From NCBI RefSeq assembly GCF_900111245.1, contig NZ_FOGO01000017.1, forward strand, positions 108,523 through 172,522: a stretch of 64,000 nt of DNA, in the 5' to 3' direction. The notes below the pieces were generated by a model. It worked only from the letters and a program-made list of their open reading frames with translations, was not told the DNA's origin and made no database searches. The position numbers and the translations under genes were made by a program. Shown piece by piece: positions 1 through 8,870 of this stretch. The first letter of the stretch is position 1, and each line of letters opens with the position of its first letter. Source of the stretch: Streptomyces qinglanensis. Its GTDB lineage: Bacteria > Actinomycetota > Actinomycetes > Streptomycetales > Streptomycetaceae.

Positions 1-1109
1 AGCGCCCGGTGCGCGCGCTGGAGGGCGGACCGGCGGGCCGCACCACGTACCTCGTCACCGGGTACGCCGAAGCCCGGCAAGCGCTCGGCGACCCGCGGCT
101 GTCGAAGGACACCGCCGCCTTCTTCTCGGACGCGCCCTCGCGGCGCCGTCTGCACCCCGCCGTGGCCCGGAGCATGCTGGCCGGCGACCCCCCGCGGCAC
201 ACCCGGCTGCGGAAGCTGGTCACCAGGGCCTTCACCACCGGGGCCGTCGCCGCGCTGCGCCCGTTCGTCGAACAGGTCACCGCGGAACTGCTGCAGCGCT
301 GGCCCTCCCCCGGGCCGGTCGACGCCGTCGAGGAACTGGCCATGCCGCTGCCCGTCACAGTCATCTGCGAACTGCTGGGGGTGCCCGCGAGCGACCGCGC
401 AGACGTACGACGCTGGTCAGCGGACCTGTTCGCGGCAGGCCGGCCCGAGCTGATCGACGCGGCCTCGCACGCGCTGGCCGACTACCTGACCGGGCTCGTC
501 GCCGAGAAACGCGTCCGGGGCGGGAACGGGCTCCTGGACCGCCTCATCGCGGTCCGGGACGGCACTGACCGGCTGAGCGAGGAGGAGCTGGTGTCCCTCG
601 GCGTCCTGCTGCTCGTCGCCGGACACGAGACGACCACACACTTCATCGGCAGCTCGCTCCTCGCCCTGCTGCAGCATCCCGCCGAGCTCGAACTGCTGCG
701 CCGAGCCCCCCACCGGGTACACGACGTGCTCGACGAGCTGCTCCGGCACAGCTCTCCCGTGAGCACGGCCACCTTCCGGTTCACGACGCGGCCCAGCACA
801 CTCGGCGACACCGAGCTGCCGCCGGGATGCCCGGTGCAGGTGGCGATCGGCGCCGCCAACCGGGATCCCGACCGGTATCCCTCGCCCGACCGGCTGGACC
901 TCGCCCGGGACGCCTCCGGGCATCTCGCCTTCGGTCACGGCATCCACCGGTGTCTGGGGGCGCCGCTCGCCCGGCTGGAGGGGGAGATCGCGCTGCGGAT
1001 GGTGCTGACCCGGTTCCCGGACATCCGGCCGGCCGTGGACCCGGCGGAGCTGGAGTGGCGCCCGACCCGGCTGGTCCGCGGCCTGTCCGCACTGCCCGTG
1101 CTGGTGTGA
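1..1109 (+). CDS. Cytochrome P450, 5' end outside the window
   Basis: A soluble bacterial class I P450 monooxygenase that would take electrons from a ferredoxin. The frame is already open at base 3, and about 30-40 N-terminal residues lie upstream, so the GTG at 9 is probably internal. Visible motifs are the I-helix oxygen-activation motif AGHETTT (nt 618-638), the K-helix region DELLRHSSPV, and the heme loop FGHGIHRCLG with the proximal Cys at nt 951-953. The substrate cannot be inferred: no biosynthetic partner is visible on this side, and the next gene converges on it. It is a different subfamily from the P450 at 47064-48434. Confidence 0.9.
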   Translation, partial: RPVRALEGGPAGRTTYLVTGYAEARQALGDPRLSKDTAAFFSDAPSRRRLHPAVARSMLAGDPPRHTRLRKLVTRAFTTGAVAALRPFVEQVTAELLQRWPSPGPVDAVEELAMPLPVTVICELLGVPASDRADVRRWSADLFAAGRPELIDAASHALADYLTGLVAEKRVRGGNGLLDRLIAVRDGTDRLSEEELVSLGVLLLVAGHETTTHFIGSSLLALLQHPAELELLRRAPHRVHDVLDELLRHSSPVSTATFRFTTRPSTLGDTELPPGCPVQVAIGAANRDPDRYPSPDRLDLARDASGHLAFGHGIHRCLGAPLARLEGEIALRMVLTRFPDIRPAVDPAELEWRPTRLVRGLSALPVLV

Positions 1110-1184
1110 CGGCGGCTCACCGGGCGGCCCGGAGGAAACCGGGGCCGTGGGCCCGGGCCCGGCGCGGCGCCAGGGGCGGCGAGC

Positions 1185-2030
1185 TCAGCGGATGCGGTAG
1201 CTGTCCCCGTACACCTTCCAGTCCAGCGGCGGGTCGAGGTCGAGGTTGCCGCGGCGCAGGAAGACGCGCTGTGCGGTCTCGACCCGGCTCGTGTCGCTGT
1301 GTGCTTCCTCCTGCTTCATCGCCCGGACCCGCGCGTCGAGGAAGGCGTGGAGGTACGCGGTCTCGTCGCCGCCCGCGGCAGGGGGCCGCGTCCGGGCCAG
1401 AGCGCGCTCGCGGATGCCGCCGAAGCCGGTGCCGCCGCTCCCGCCGCCGTGCATGACGTAGGCGTCGTAGTAGGCGAACTGCCCCAGTGCCCGCAGCCCG
1501 TCGGCCTTGCCCCGTGCGACCGCCGGAGCGAAGTACCCGCGGTCGCGTTCGTCGTCCTGGGCCTGCCGGAACACCCGGTCCCGGGCGGCGGTGCGCCAGT
1601 CGCCGGGAAAGCGCGGGTCGAGCCCGTCGTGCGAGTCGGAGCCGGCCACTGCGCGCAGCGCGGGCAGGTACGGGGCCAGGGCGTTGTCCGGTGCGCGTTC
1701 CGTGTACAGCTCGACGAGGTCGAGCAGGTCCCCCGTACCGGAGCAGAACCCGATGATCCCGGCGGTGTATCCCCGGCCGTCGCCGATGTCCTCGATGTAC
1801 CCGTACTGCGCCTGCCAGTCGAGCGAGGAGTTCTCGGCGCTCGAGACCAGTTGCATGGCGATCTCCTTCCGGGCGGGATCGTCGAGTCCCGCTCCCGGCA
1901 CGTCGGCCGAGGCGGCCGGGAGGAAGCGGGCCCCCGCCAGGGGTACCGACGCAAGGGACGCGCCGGCGAGGGCGAGCACCGTACGGCGTGAAGGGCTCCC
2001 GCGCCGCGGCGAACCGCCGGACCGTGACAT
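1185..2030 (-). CDS. csnA: Secreted GH46 chitosanase
   Basis: Endo-hydrolase of chitosan acting outside the cell. The N-terminus has a twin-arginine signal (SRRTVLALAG, about residues 14-23) with a probable cut after ASA near residue 42. The mature part follows the Streptomyces sp. N174 CsnA fold closely: LVSSAENSSLDW carries the catalytic acid Glu66 (Glu22 of mature N174) and EDIGDGRGYT carries the second catalytic residue Asp84 (Asp40 in N174). The block QRVFLRRGNLDLDPPL near the C-terminus is also characteristic. At 281 residues it has full family length. ATG at 2030 is preceded by GGAG about 10 nt upstream. It stands alone, converging with the P450. I did not find a clear CsnR-type operator upstream. 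Confidence 0.97.
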   Translation of the reverse strand: MSRSGGSPRRGSPSRRTVLALAGASLASVPLAGARFLPAASADVPGAGLDDPARKEIAMQLVSSAENSSLDWQAQYGYIEDIGDGRGYTAGIIGFCSGTGDLLDLVELYTERAPDNALAPYLPALRAVAGSDSHDGLDPRFPGDWRTAARDRVFRQAQDDERDRGYFAPAVARGKADGLRALGQFAYYDAYVMHGGGSGGTGFGGIRERALARTRPPAAGGDETAYLHAFLDARVRAMKQEEAHSDTSRVETAQRVFLRRGNLDLDPPLDWKVYGDSYRIR

Positions 2031-2311
2031 CTGCAGGCTCCGAGTCGATGTGGGGGCGGCCGCCCGGGACGTCTCCGTGCGGCCGTCAGGAGAGTTGGCT
2101 GAGGACTGACTACCACAGCGTGCCCCTGCCGGACACCCTGCCGAGCCGCGCCGGCCGCCCTCCCGTGCGGCGCCGGCGGTCTCCCGGTGCCGCGTGCTGC
2201 TGACGTCGGCGGGCGGGGCGTGCGGCGCTCCCGTGCCGCTGCCCGTACCGCCCTGGCCGGACGTCGCCAGGGTGCGCTCCGTCGCGGGGCGACTGCTCGC
2301 ACTCGAGGCCG

Positions 2312-3730
2312 TCAGGCTGCCAGAAGTTCACCCATCCAGGTCTCGACGGCGTCGGGAGTACGGGGAAGCGCCCCCGACAGCAGCCGCGCGCCCTCCGCTG
2401 TGATCACCAGATCGTCCTCGATCCGCACCCCGATGCCCCGCAGTTCGGCGGGCAGCGTCTCGTCGTCCGGCTGGAAGTAGAGCCCCGGTTCGACGGTGAG
2501 GACCTGGCCCTCGGCGAGGGTGCCGTCGAGGTAGGCGTCGGCGCGCGCCCGGGCGCAGTCGTGGACGTCCAGCCCGAGCATATGGCCGCTGCTGCACAGC
2601 GTGTAGCGCCGGTACCGCTCGCCGTCCGGGCTCTGGAGGATGCCCCACTCGGTCAGGCCCTCGGCGACGACCCGCATTCCGGCGCGGTGGAAGTCGCGGA
2701 AGTCCGCGCCCGGCCGCAGCGCCGCGATGCCCGCCTCCTGTGCGGCCAGCACCAGTTCACAGACCTGTCGCTGGACGGACGAGTACCGGCCCGAGAGCGG
2801 GAGGGTGCGGGTGATGTCCGAGGTGTAGAGGGTGTCGGTCTCCACTCCGGCGTCCAGCAGCAGGAGTTCGCGTGCGTCGAGGGGACCGTCGTTGCGTGTC
2901 CAGTGCAGGACGCAGGCGTGCGCGCCGGCCGCGGCGATGGTCTCGTATCCGGTTCCGTTGCCCTCGGCCCGGGCGCGCAGGTTGAAGACGCCTTCGACCC
3001 AGCGCTCGCCCCGGGGGTGCTCCAGTGCGCGGGGAAGCGCCCGCACCACGTCCTCGAAGCCGGACACCGTGTGCCGTACGGCCTCTTCGAGCTGTGCGAC
3101 CTCCCATGGGTCCTTCACCAGCCGCAACTCGGCCAGCACCGAGGCCAGTTCGCTGTCGCGGTCGGCGTTGCGGCCGCTGATCTCCCGCGCCGGACGGTCC
3201 AGCGGGACGCACCGGATGCCGGTGAGCTGCTCCGCTTCCTCGAGGTCCGGCCTGGGCCCGACCCAGAACTCCCCGTGGCGCCGGTCCCGGTAGAACGCGT
3301 CGCCATCCGTGCGGGGCGAGCGGGGCCGCAGATGGAGCACGGCCTCGTGGCCGTGCGGCCCGGACGGCTCCAATACCAGTACGTGGCCCGCCTGTTCTTC
3401 GCCAGTGAGCGCGGTGAGCCAGACGTACGCGCTGTGCGGGCGGAACCGGTGGTCGCAGTCGTTCGAGCGGACTTTCAGCTCACCGGCCGGGACGACCAGC
3501 CGCTCGCCGGGAAAGCGGGCGGAGAGCTGCGCCCTGCGTGCCGGGGTCACCGCGGCGCCGGGCAGTGCCCTGCCGTCGGACACCGGCGCCGGTCGCCACC
3601 CCTGGGCCATGAAGCGCTTGAGTTCGTCCGAGTAGGGCAGGTCATGGCTCACGGTGCGGACGGCGGCGGCGTCCTGCCGGATCACGGGCACAGGCGCTCC
3701 CTCTCGGGCGAGCGGACAGTACAATTTCAT
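2312..3730 (-). CDS. pepP: Xaa-Pro aminopeptidase (M24B, AMP-P type)
   Basis: Cytosolic metallopeptidase that removes an N-terminal residue preceding proline. An N-terminal aminopeptidase P domain (about 35-190) precedes the pita-bread M24 domain. All five dinuclear-metal ligands are present: Asp293 (LLLDAG), Asp305 (YTSDITRT), His383 (SSGHMLGLDVHD), Glu414 (TVEPGLY) and Glu438 (GVRIEDD). It lies downstream of, and on the same strand as, the GntR gene with a 138-bp gap. The ATG at 3730 has only a weak ribosome site and overlaps a 13-bp motif also found before the collagenase gene, so GTG codons a few tens of bases downstream are alternative starts. Context suggests release of Xaa-Pro ends from collagen peptides. 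Confidence 0.93.
   Translation of the reverse strand: MKLYCPLAREGAPVPVIRQDAAAVRTVSHDLPYSDELKRFMAQGWRPAPVSDGRALPGAAVTPARRAQLSARFPGERLVVPAGELKVRSNDCDHRFRPHSAYVWLTALTGEEQAGHVLVLEPSGPHGHEAVLHLRPRSPRTDGDAFYRDRRHGEFWVGPRPDLEEAEQLTGIRCVPLDRPAREISGRNADRDSELASVLAELRLVKDPWEVAQLEEAVRHTVSGFEDVVRALPRALEHPRGERWVEGVFNLRARAEGNGTGYETIAAAGAHACVLHWTRNDGPLDARELLLLDAGVETDTLYTSDITRTLPLSGRYSSVQRQVCELVLAAQEAGIAALRPGADFRDFHRAGMRVVAEGLTEWGILQSPDGERYRRYTLCSSGHMLGLDVHDCARARADAYLDGTLAEGQVLTVEPGLYFQPDDETLPAELRGIGVRIEDDLVITAEGARLLSGALPRTPDAVETWMGELLAA
3717..3729 (-). promoter_or_regulatory. Candidate GntR operator at the pepP start
   Basis: On the minus strand this reads TGAAATTGTACTG, exactly the 13-mer at 4695-4707 on the plus strand. 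It is A/T-rich in a very G/C-rich region and contains a GTAC core, as many GntR-family sites do. It overlaps the ATG of pepP, where a bound regulator could block transcription or initiation. The assignment to the neighbouring GntR protein is inference. Confidence 0.45.
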
Positions 3731-3868
3731 ATTTTACCCAAGACGCCGCGTGTGTCACCGGCCCGCACGCTCCTGGTCCATGACGCCGCGCCCGGCGAAC
3801 GCAACCGGGGTCGGGGGCAGGTCCCCGCCCCCTCGGCGGGTGTGCGGCGCACCGCAGGCGGCAGACGG

Positions 3869-4555
3869 CTACTCCGCCGGGGAGCCGCCGCCGCGCTCCC
3901 ACTGGGTGCGCAGTCGGCCCAGATGGGTGCGCATGCACGCCTGCGCACCCGCCGCGTCGCGGGCCAGTACGAGGTCGAGCAGCACCTCGTGCTCCTCGGC
4001 GGATTCGATGAGCTGGCCGCTCTCCGCGAGACCCGCGAGGCCGTAGAGACGTGAGTGGCTGCGCAGTTGGGCCACGGTCTCCACCAGGCGCCGATTGCCC
4101 GCGCGTTCGAGCAGAGCCAGGTGGAAGCGGCGGTCGGCCTCCAGGAAGCCGACGAGGTCGCCGGCGCGGGCGGCCGCGACTATCTCCTGCGCAACAGGGC
4201 GCAGCTCCTCCAGCCGGGCGGAGTCGGCGCTGCGCGCCACCTCCCCGACGGTGGGCACCTCGATCAGCTCGCGGATCCCGACGTACTCGGCCAGATCGCG
4301 GCGCGACAGCTCGGTCACCCGGAAACCTTTGTTGCGCACGGGCTCGACCATGCCCTCCCGCGTGAGGTCCAGCATGGCCTCGCGCACAGGCGTGGCCGAG
4401 ACGCCGAACTGCGCGGCGAGTTGAGGTGCGGAGTACACGGTGCCGGGGCGCAGCCGACCGGCGATCAGCGCGGCACGCAGGGCCTGCGCGACATGGTCGC
4501 GGATGCTGAGCCGGTCCGGCACGGCGGGCAGCTTCAGCGGGCGGTCTGCGGTCAT
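3869..4555 (-). CDS. GntR-family regulator, FadR/FCD subfamily
   Basis: A 228-residue DNA-binding regulator. Residues 15-80 form the winged helix, with the signature FGVSATPVREAMLDLTREG; residues 90-215 are an all-helical FCD ligand-binding domain (RELIEVPTVGE, FHLALLERAGN and EEHEVLLDLVLARDA supply the usual acidic and histidine metal/ligand residues). ATG at 4555 matches the normal start of the family; a much longer in-frame extension upstream is not coding. It is divergent from the secreted collagenase and upstream of pepP on the same strand, so it most likely senses a product of collagen or proline metabolism. FCD proteins are usually repressors relieved by small organic acids. Confidence 0.93.
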   Translation of the reverse strand: MTADRPLKLPAVPDRLSIRDHVAQALRAALIAGRLRPGTVYSAPQLAAQFGVSATPVREAMLDLTREGMVEPVRNKGFRVTELSRRDLAEYVGIRELIEVPTVGEVARSADSARLEELRPVAQEIVAAARAGDLVGFLEADRRFHLALLERAGNRRLVETVAQLRSHSRLYGLAGLAESGQLIESAEEHEVLLDLVLARDAAGAQACMRTHLGRLRTQWERGGGSPAE

Positions 4556-4694
4556 GGGTGCGCTGCTCCTCGGCGTGCGGGGACGAGCGTGATCGTGCTG
4601 GTGATCGTGTCGAGTGTAGGGCGAGCGCGTCGCCGTCGGCGGGGCTCCGGGAATCCCGCCGCCGCACGGCCCTTCCCCCATGACATGTGATGTG

Positions 4695-4707
4695 TGAAAT
4701 TGTACTG
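4695..4707 (+). promoter_or_regulatory. Candidate GntR operator upstream of the collagenase
   Basis: TGAAATTGTACTG lies in the divergent GntR/collagenase intergenic region, 85 bp before the collagenase ATG and 140 bp before the GntR ATG. It matches, in opposite orientation, the site overlapping the pepP start. Two exact 13-mers of such A/T-rich composition within 1 kb are not expected by chance here. That the GntR protein binds it is inference. Confidence 0.5.
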
Positions 4708-4791
4708 AGCCGATTCGTCGTGCTCGCGTCAAGGAGCGCAGCACGACCCCCACCGGATCGGACCGGTGAACACCCCCACAGGAGGCATCAG

Positions 4792-6786
4792 ATGCTCTGC
4801 CGAGGACGAAGAACGCGCAACCTGTTACGCAGCCACCTGATACGCGCCGTCGGCGCCGGAACTCTCGCGCTCTCCCTGGCCGCGGGCGCCGCACAGCTCG
4901 GCGGCACCCCGGCCCGCGCCGCAGCGCCCGGAGACTCCGCCCGGGACGTCGCCCCGCACCGGGACAGCGGCCCCCGGGCGGTCCGCACCGGAGAGGAACC
5001 GGAGCACATCCAGGGCAGACGGCTCGAGGTGGCGGACCGCGCACCGCTCCCGGCGTCCCCCGACCGGCTCCGGACGGACTACGACAGCCCCGCCCCCCGG
5101 CCCCCTCGCGAACGGCCCTCAGCCCGGCTCGCACCGGCCGACGGCCACGCCCGCGCCGCCTGTTCACCCGGGGACTTCGCGCGGACCGGGGCAGCGCTCG
5201 TCGAGCAGATCACCTCGACCACGACGGACTGCGTCAACTCCCTCTTCGGCCTCACCGGAAGCGACGCTCACGGCGCCTTCCGCGAGGAGCAGATGGTCAC
5301 CGCCGCGGATGCGCTGCGCAGCCGCTCCGCCTCCTATCCGGGGGACGGCAGCACCGGTATGCCGCAACTCGTGCTCTTCCTGCGGGCCGGGTACTACGTG
5401 CACTGGTACCACGAGCAGGACGTCGGTGCGTACGGACCGGAGCTGAAGTCGGCTCTGCGGGGCGGACTCGACGCCTTCTTCGGCTCGCAGCACTCCCGCG
5501 ACGTCACGGATGCCAACGGCGAGACCCTCTCCGAGGCGGTCACCCTCATCGACAGTGCGGAGGAGAACGCGCACTATCTCGGCGTCGTCAGGCGGATGCT
5601 GACGGGCTACGACAGCTCCTACGACGACAAATACTGGATGGTCAACGCCGTCAACAACGCCTACGGGGTGCTGTGGCGAGGCCATCAGATGCCCGGCTTC
5701 GTCCGGGCAGTCCAGCGGGATCCGCGCGTCCTGGCGACCCTGCACACCTTCGCCCGCGACCACCTCGGCCTGCTGAACGGCGAACACTACTTCCTCACCT
5801 ACAACGCGGGACGCGAACTGGGCCGGTTCCTCCAGCACGCGTCGCTGCGCCGCACCGTCCGCCCGCTGGTGAAGGACCTGCTGGACGCCAGTGACATCAC
5901 CGGCGACACCGCCGCACTGTGGGTGGGCGTCGCGGAGATGGCGGATGCCTACGACAGGGACAGGTGCGCGTACTACGGCGTCTGCGACCTCAAAGGCAAG
6001 CTGACGAGAGCCGTGCTCACGGACAGGAAGTCCTGCAGCGACAGCATCACCATGGTCGCCCAGGACATGAGCGCCCAGGACTTCAGAGCCGCCTGCGACA
6101 GTCTCGAGGGGCAGGACGCGTACTTCCACCGGGTCGCCCGGGACAGCGGGCCGGTCGCGGACGACCGGAACAGCAGCATCGAGGTCGTCGTCTTCGACTC
6201 CAGCCGCGACTACCGGATCTACGCGGGCGCCCTCTACGGCATCGACACCGACAACGGTGGCATGTATCTGGAGGGCGATCCGTCGGCGGCCGGCAACCTT
6301 CCCCGCTTCCTCGCCTACGAGGCCGAGTGGCTGCGGCCGGACTTCCGGATCTGGAACCTCAACCACGAGTACACGCACTATCTCGACGGCCGCTTCGACA
6401 TGTACGGCGACTTCGAGGCCGGGACCTCCACGCCCACGGTCTGGTGGATCGAGGGCTTCGCGGAGTACGTGTCCTACTCCTACCGCCGGGTCCGCTACGA
6501 CGCGGCGATCGACCGGGCGGGCAGCAAGACCTACCCGCTGAGCACGCTGTTCGACACCACGTACCAGAACACCGACACCGACCGCACCTACCGCTGGGGG
6601 TACCTGGCCGTGCGGTACATGCTGGAAGAACATCCCGGCGCGGTGGACGCGGTACTGGCCTCCTACCGGACGGGCGCCTGGGACACCGCCCGCAGATACC
6701 TGAAGGAGGCCATCGGCTCGCGCTACGACCAGGACTGGTACACCTGGCTCGACGCCTGCGCGGCCGGCGGCTGCACGACCGGGTAG
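4792..6786 (+). CDS. Secreted M9-family collagenase
   Basis: Zinc endopeptidase expected to cut native collagen or gelatin outside the cell. The start is ATG 4792 with a perfect AGGAGG 6 nt upstream (4780-4785); the reading frame opens earlier but has no ribosome site. A basic N-terminus and hydrophobic stretch (VGAGTLALSLAAGAAQ) ending ARA make a Sec-type signal. Residues about 150-450 form the M9 activator-like helical region. The peptidase core has HEYTHYLDG (His525, Glu526, His529) and the downstream ligand Glu558 in GFAEYVS, the spacing of M9 gluzincins. At 664 residues it ends soon after the catalytic part, with no PKD or C-terminal collagen-binding domain. A strong terminator follows. 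Confidence 0.92.
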   Translation: MLCRGRRTRNLLRSHLIRAVGAGTLALSLAAGAAQLGGTPARAAAPGDSARDVAPHRDSGPRAVRTGEEPEHIQGRRLEVADRAPLPASPDRLRTDYDSPAPRPPRERPSARLAPADGHARAACSPGDFARTGAALVEQITSTTTDCVNSLFGLTGSDAHGAFREEQMVTAADALRSRSASYPGDGSTGMPQLVLFLRAGYYVHWYHEQDVGAYGPELKSALRGGLDAFFGSQHSRDVTDANGETLSEAVTLIDSAEENAHYLGVVRRMLTGYDSSYDDKYWMVNAVNNAYGVLWRGHQMPGFVRAVQRDPRVLATLHTFARDHLGLLNGEHYFLTYNAGRELGRFLQHASLRRTVRPLVKDLLDASDITGDTAALWVGVAEMADAYDRDRCAYYGVCDLKGKLTRAVLTDRKSCSDSITMVAQDMSAQDFRAACDSLEGQDAYFHRVARDSGPVADDRNSSIEVVVFDSSRDYRIYAGALYGIDTDNGGMYLEGDPSAAGNLPRFLAYEAEWLRPDFRIWNLNHEYTHYLDGRFDMYGDFEAGTSTPTVWWIEGFAEYVSYSYRRVRYDAAIDRAGSKTYPLSTLFDTTYQNTDTDRTYRWGYLAVRYMLEEHPGAVDAVLASYRTGAWDTARRYLKEAIGSRYDQDWYTWLDACAAGGCTTG

Positions 6787-6796
6787 CCGAACCGCC

Positions 6797-6827
6797 GCCG
6801 GGTCCGGCGTTCGGCGCCGGACCCGGC
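6797..6827 (+). terminator. Terminator after the collagenase gene
   Basis: A perfect 13-bp inverted repeat (GCCGGGTCCGGCG and its complement) with the 5-nt loop TTCGG begins 11 bp after the collagenase stop. There is no T-run, as is usual in Streptomyces. Confidence 0.8.
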
Positions 6828-6855
6828 ACCACCGGCCCGGCCCCGGAGGGAACCC

Positions 6856-6890
6856 GGCCCGCCGCGAGCCGCCGGAGGCCGCGGCGGGCC
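6856..6890 (-). terminator. Terminator after the DMT transporter gene
   Basis: An 11-bp perfect inverted repeat (GGCCCGCCGCG and complement, 13-nt loop) sits just beyond the stop of the minus-strand transporter gene, back-to-back with the previous terminator. Confidence 0.65.
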
Positions 6891-6895
6891 CCGCG

Positions 6896-7843
6896 TCACT
6901 TCCGGTCCGCGCCCCCCGTGCGCACCGCGCCCGCGCTCGCCCCGATCACCAGGGCCACGGCCAGACACTGCACGACAGTGAGTTCCTGGCCCAGCACCAG
7001 GAACCCCGCCAGTGCCGCGATCCCGGGAGCCAGGCTCATCAGCACCGCGAACGTCGCCGCAGGCAGCCGGCGCAGCGCCAGCAACTCCAGGGTGTAGGGC
7101 ACTCCCGAGGACAGCAGCGCCACCGCCAGCCCGAGCCCCAGCACCTCGGGCTCCAGCAGCGCACCGCCCGCCGACCCGATCCCCAGCGGCAGGCTGACGA
7201 GCGCGGCCACCACCATCGCCACGGCCAGCCCGTCCAGCCGCGGGAAGCGGGCCCCGGTCCGGGAGTTGAAGACGATGTACGCCGCCCACATGGCACCCGC
7301 ACCCAGCGCGAAGGCGACACCGGCCGGGCTCAGCGCGCCGAAACCGCTCCGGCCGAGCAGGAAGACTCCCACGAGCGCCAGCCCCGCCCACACCAGGCTC
7401 AGCGCCCTGCGCGCGGTGACGACGGACAGCGCGAGCGGGCCGAGCACCTCCAAGGTCACCGCCGGACCCAGCGGAATCCGGTCGACCGCCTGGTAGAAGA
7501 GGGTGTTCATACCGGCGAGCGCCAGCCCGAAGGCGACGACCACGGCCCAGTCCGTCCGGCTGTGCCCGCGCAGCCGGGGGCGGCAGACCACCAGCAGCAG
7601 TACGGCCGCCAGCGTCACCCGCAGCGCCACCACGCCCAGCGCTCCGGCACGCGGGAAGAGCAGGGCCGCGACAGCCGAACCGAACTGCACCGAGAACGCC
7701 CCGGCCAGCACCAGCCCGATGCCGCCGAGACTGCCGACCCCGGCAGGCACGCGGGCGGAACCCGCCCCGCCCGCCACCGCCGTACCGCGCGCCGTCGCGG
7801 ATCCGTCGCCCGCGGTCTCCACCCCGGAACCCGTATGTGTCAT
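6896..7843 (-). CDS. EamA/DMT-family exporter (RhtA-like)
   Basis: An inner-membrane protein of 315 residues with about ten hydrophobic helices in two EamA repeats (about 40-165 and 175-300), the layout of threonine/homoserine exporter RhtA and related metabolite exporters. The second repeat shows the typical PYTLELLALRRLPAATFAVL region. The cargo cannot be read from sequence. I prefer ATG 7843, which gives a normal length; a GTG at 7873 would add ten residues. It is divergent from a LysR gene 69 bp away, the usual arrangement of a LysR-controlled exporter. A perfect palindrome ACGCTAGCGT lies 7-17 bp upstream of the ATG. Confidence 0.88.
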   Translation of the reverse strand: MTHTGSGVETAGDGSATARGTAVAGGAGSARVPAGVGSLGGIGLVLAGAFSVQFGSAVAALLFPRAGALGVVALRVTLAAVLLLVVCRPRLRGHSRTDWAVVVAFGLALAGMNTLFYQAVDRIPLGPAVTLEVLGPLALSVVTARRALSLVWAGLALVGVFLLGRSGFGALSPAGVAFALGAGAMWAAYIVFNSRTGARFPRLDGLAVAMVVAALVSLPLGIGSAGGALLEPEVLGLGLAVALLSSGVPYTLELLALRRLPAATFAVLMSLAPGIAALAGFLVLGQELTVVQCLAVALVIGASAGAVRTGGADRK

Positions 7844-7850
7844 ACGGCTC

Positions 7851-7860
7851 ACGCTAGCGT
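7851..7860. promoter_or_regulatory. Palindrome in the divergent exporter/LysR promoter
   Basis: ACGCTAGCGT is a perfect 10-bp palindrome between the exporter start (7843) and the LysR start (7913). Downstream of it TATGCT (7899-7904) lies about 8 bp before the LysR ATG, so that transcript may be leaderless. Its role as a LysR site is only suggested by position. Confidence 0.3.
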
Positions 7861-7912
7861 CGGCTCCCGGCACCGGGAAATGCCGAATTCTCAGCGGTTA
7901 TGCTTCACAGGC

Positions 7913-8779
7913 ATGACTATGGAGCTGCGCCATCTGCGGGCCTTCCTCGCCATCGCCGAGGAAGGCAGCATCACGCGTGCCGCCGCCAGGCTGCACACCG
8001 GCCAGCCCGCCCTCTCCCGGACGCTGCGCCAGTTGGAGACCCATCTCGGCGTGCGCTTGGTCGACCGCTCCACCCACCACCTCGACCTCACCGCGGCGGG
8101 CCGCACCTTCCGCGACCGCGCCGCCACCGCGCTGGCCGCCGCGGACGCGGCCTTCGACCCCCGTTCGATGGCCGCAGCCCGGCCGCTGCGCCTCGGACAC
8201 CCGTGGGCCGCGCTCGGGAGCTGGACCGTCCCGCTGCTGCGCCGCTGGGACCAGGAGCACCCCGAGGTGCCGCTGGAGCTGCGCCGGATCGACGACCGGA
8301 CGGCCGGACTCACCCGGGGCAAGGTCGACGCCGCACTGCTGCGGGGCCGGGTCGCCCCACTGCCCGGCATGGTCACCGAGCTGCTCCTGGAGGAGGAGCG
8401 CGTGGCAGTGGTCCCCGAGGGCAGCGACCTCGCGGACCGCGCGACGCTCACCCTGGCGGACCTCGCGACCTGGCCGATCGCGCTGAACACCGTCGCGGGC
8501 ACCACCACCCTGGACCTGTGGCCCGTGGGCGCCCGGCCCGCGGCGACACGGGAGGTGGCCAACACCGACGAGTGGCTGACCGTGATCGCCGCGGGCCGGG
8601 CAGTGGGCATCACGACCTCGGCGACGCCCGGACTGCACTCCCAGCCGGCGCTCGCCTACCGCCCGCTGACCGACGCGCCACCGGTCCCGCTGATGCTGGC
8701 CTGGCCCCGCGACGTACCGGCCCACCCGGCGATCCCCGCGCTGATCGGCCTCGTCCGTGACGTGGTCGCGGGACGCTGA
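7913..8779 (+). CDS. LysR-family transcriptional regulator
   Basis: A 288-residue regulator. The N-terminal winged helix-turn-helix (1-60) reads MELRHLRAFLAIAEEGSITR and QPALSRTLRQLETHLGVRLV, the standard LysR signature, and is followed by a periplasmic-binding-protein-like sensor domain (about 90-285). ATG at 7913 fits the family start exactly. It is divergent from the EamA exporter and probably controls it, possibly with the exported metabolite as effector. There is little room for a ribosome site between the probable -10 box and the ATG, suggesting leaderless translation. Confidence 0.93.
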   Translation: MTMELRHLRAFLAIAEEGSITRAAARLHTGQPALSRTLRQLETHLGVRLVDRSTHHLDLTAAGRTFRDRAATALAAADAAFDPRSMAAARPLRLGHPWAALGSWTVPLLRRWDQEHPEVPLELRRIDDRTAGLTRGKVDAALLRGRVAPLPGMVTELLLEEERVAVVPEGSDLADRATLTLADLATWPIALNTVAGTTTLDLWPVGARPAATREVANTDEWLTVIAAGRAVGITTSATPGLHSQPALAYRPLTDAPPVPLMLAWPRDVPAHPAIPALIGLVRDVVAGR

Positions 8780-8805
8780 CCGGTGCGGTTCCGGGCGCCC
8801 GGCCC

Positions 8806-8830
8806 ACCGGGGGACGGCCGGTCCCCCGGT
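8806..8830. terminator. Bidirectional terminator between LysR and FAD oxidase genes
   Basis: A perfect 10-bp stem, ACCGGGGGAC with its complement and a 5-nt loop, lies between two convergent genes, 26 bp after one stop and 40 bp from the other. Confidence 0.65.
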
Positions 8831-8870
8831 ACGCCGGGCGGTGACCGCTCGGCCGCTCCGGACGGGGCGG

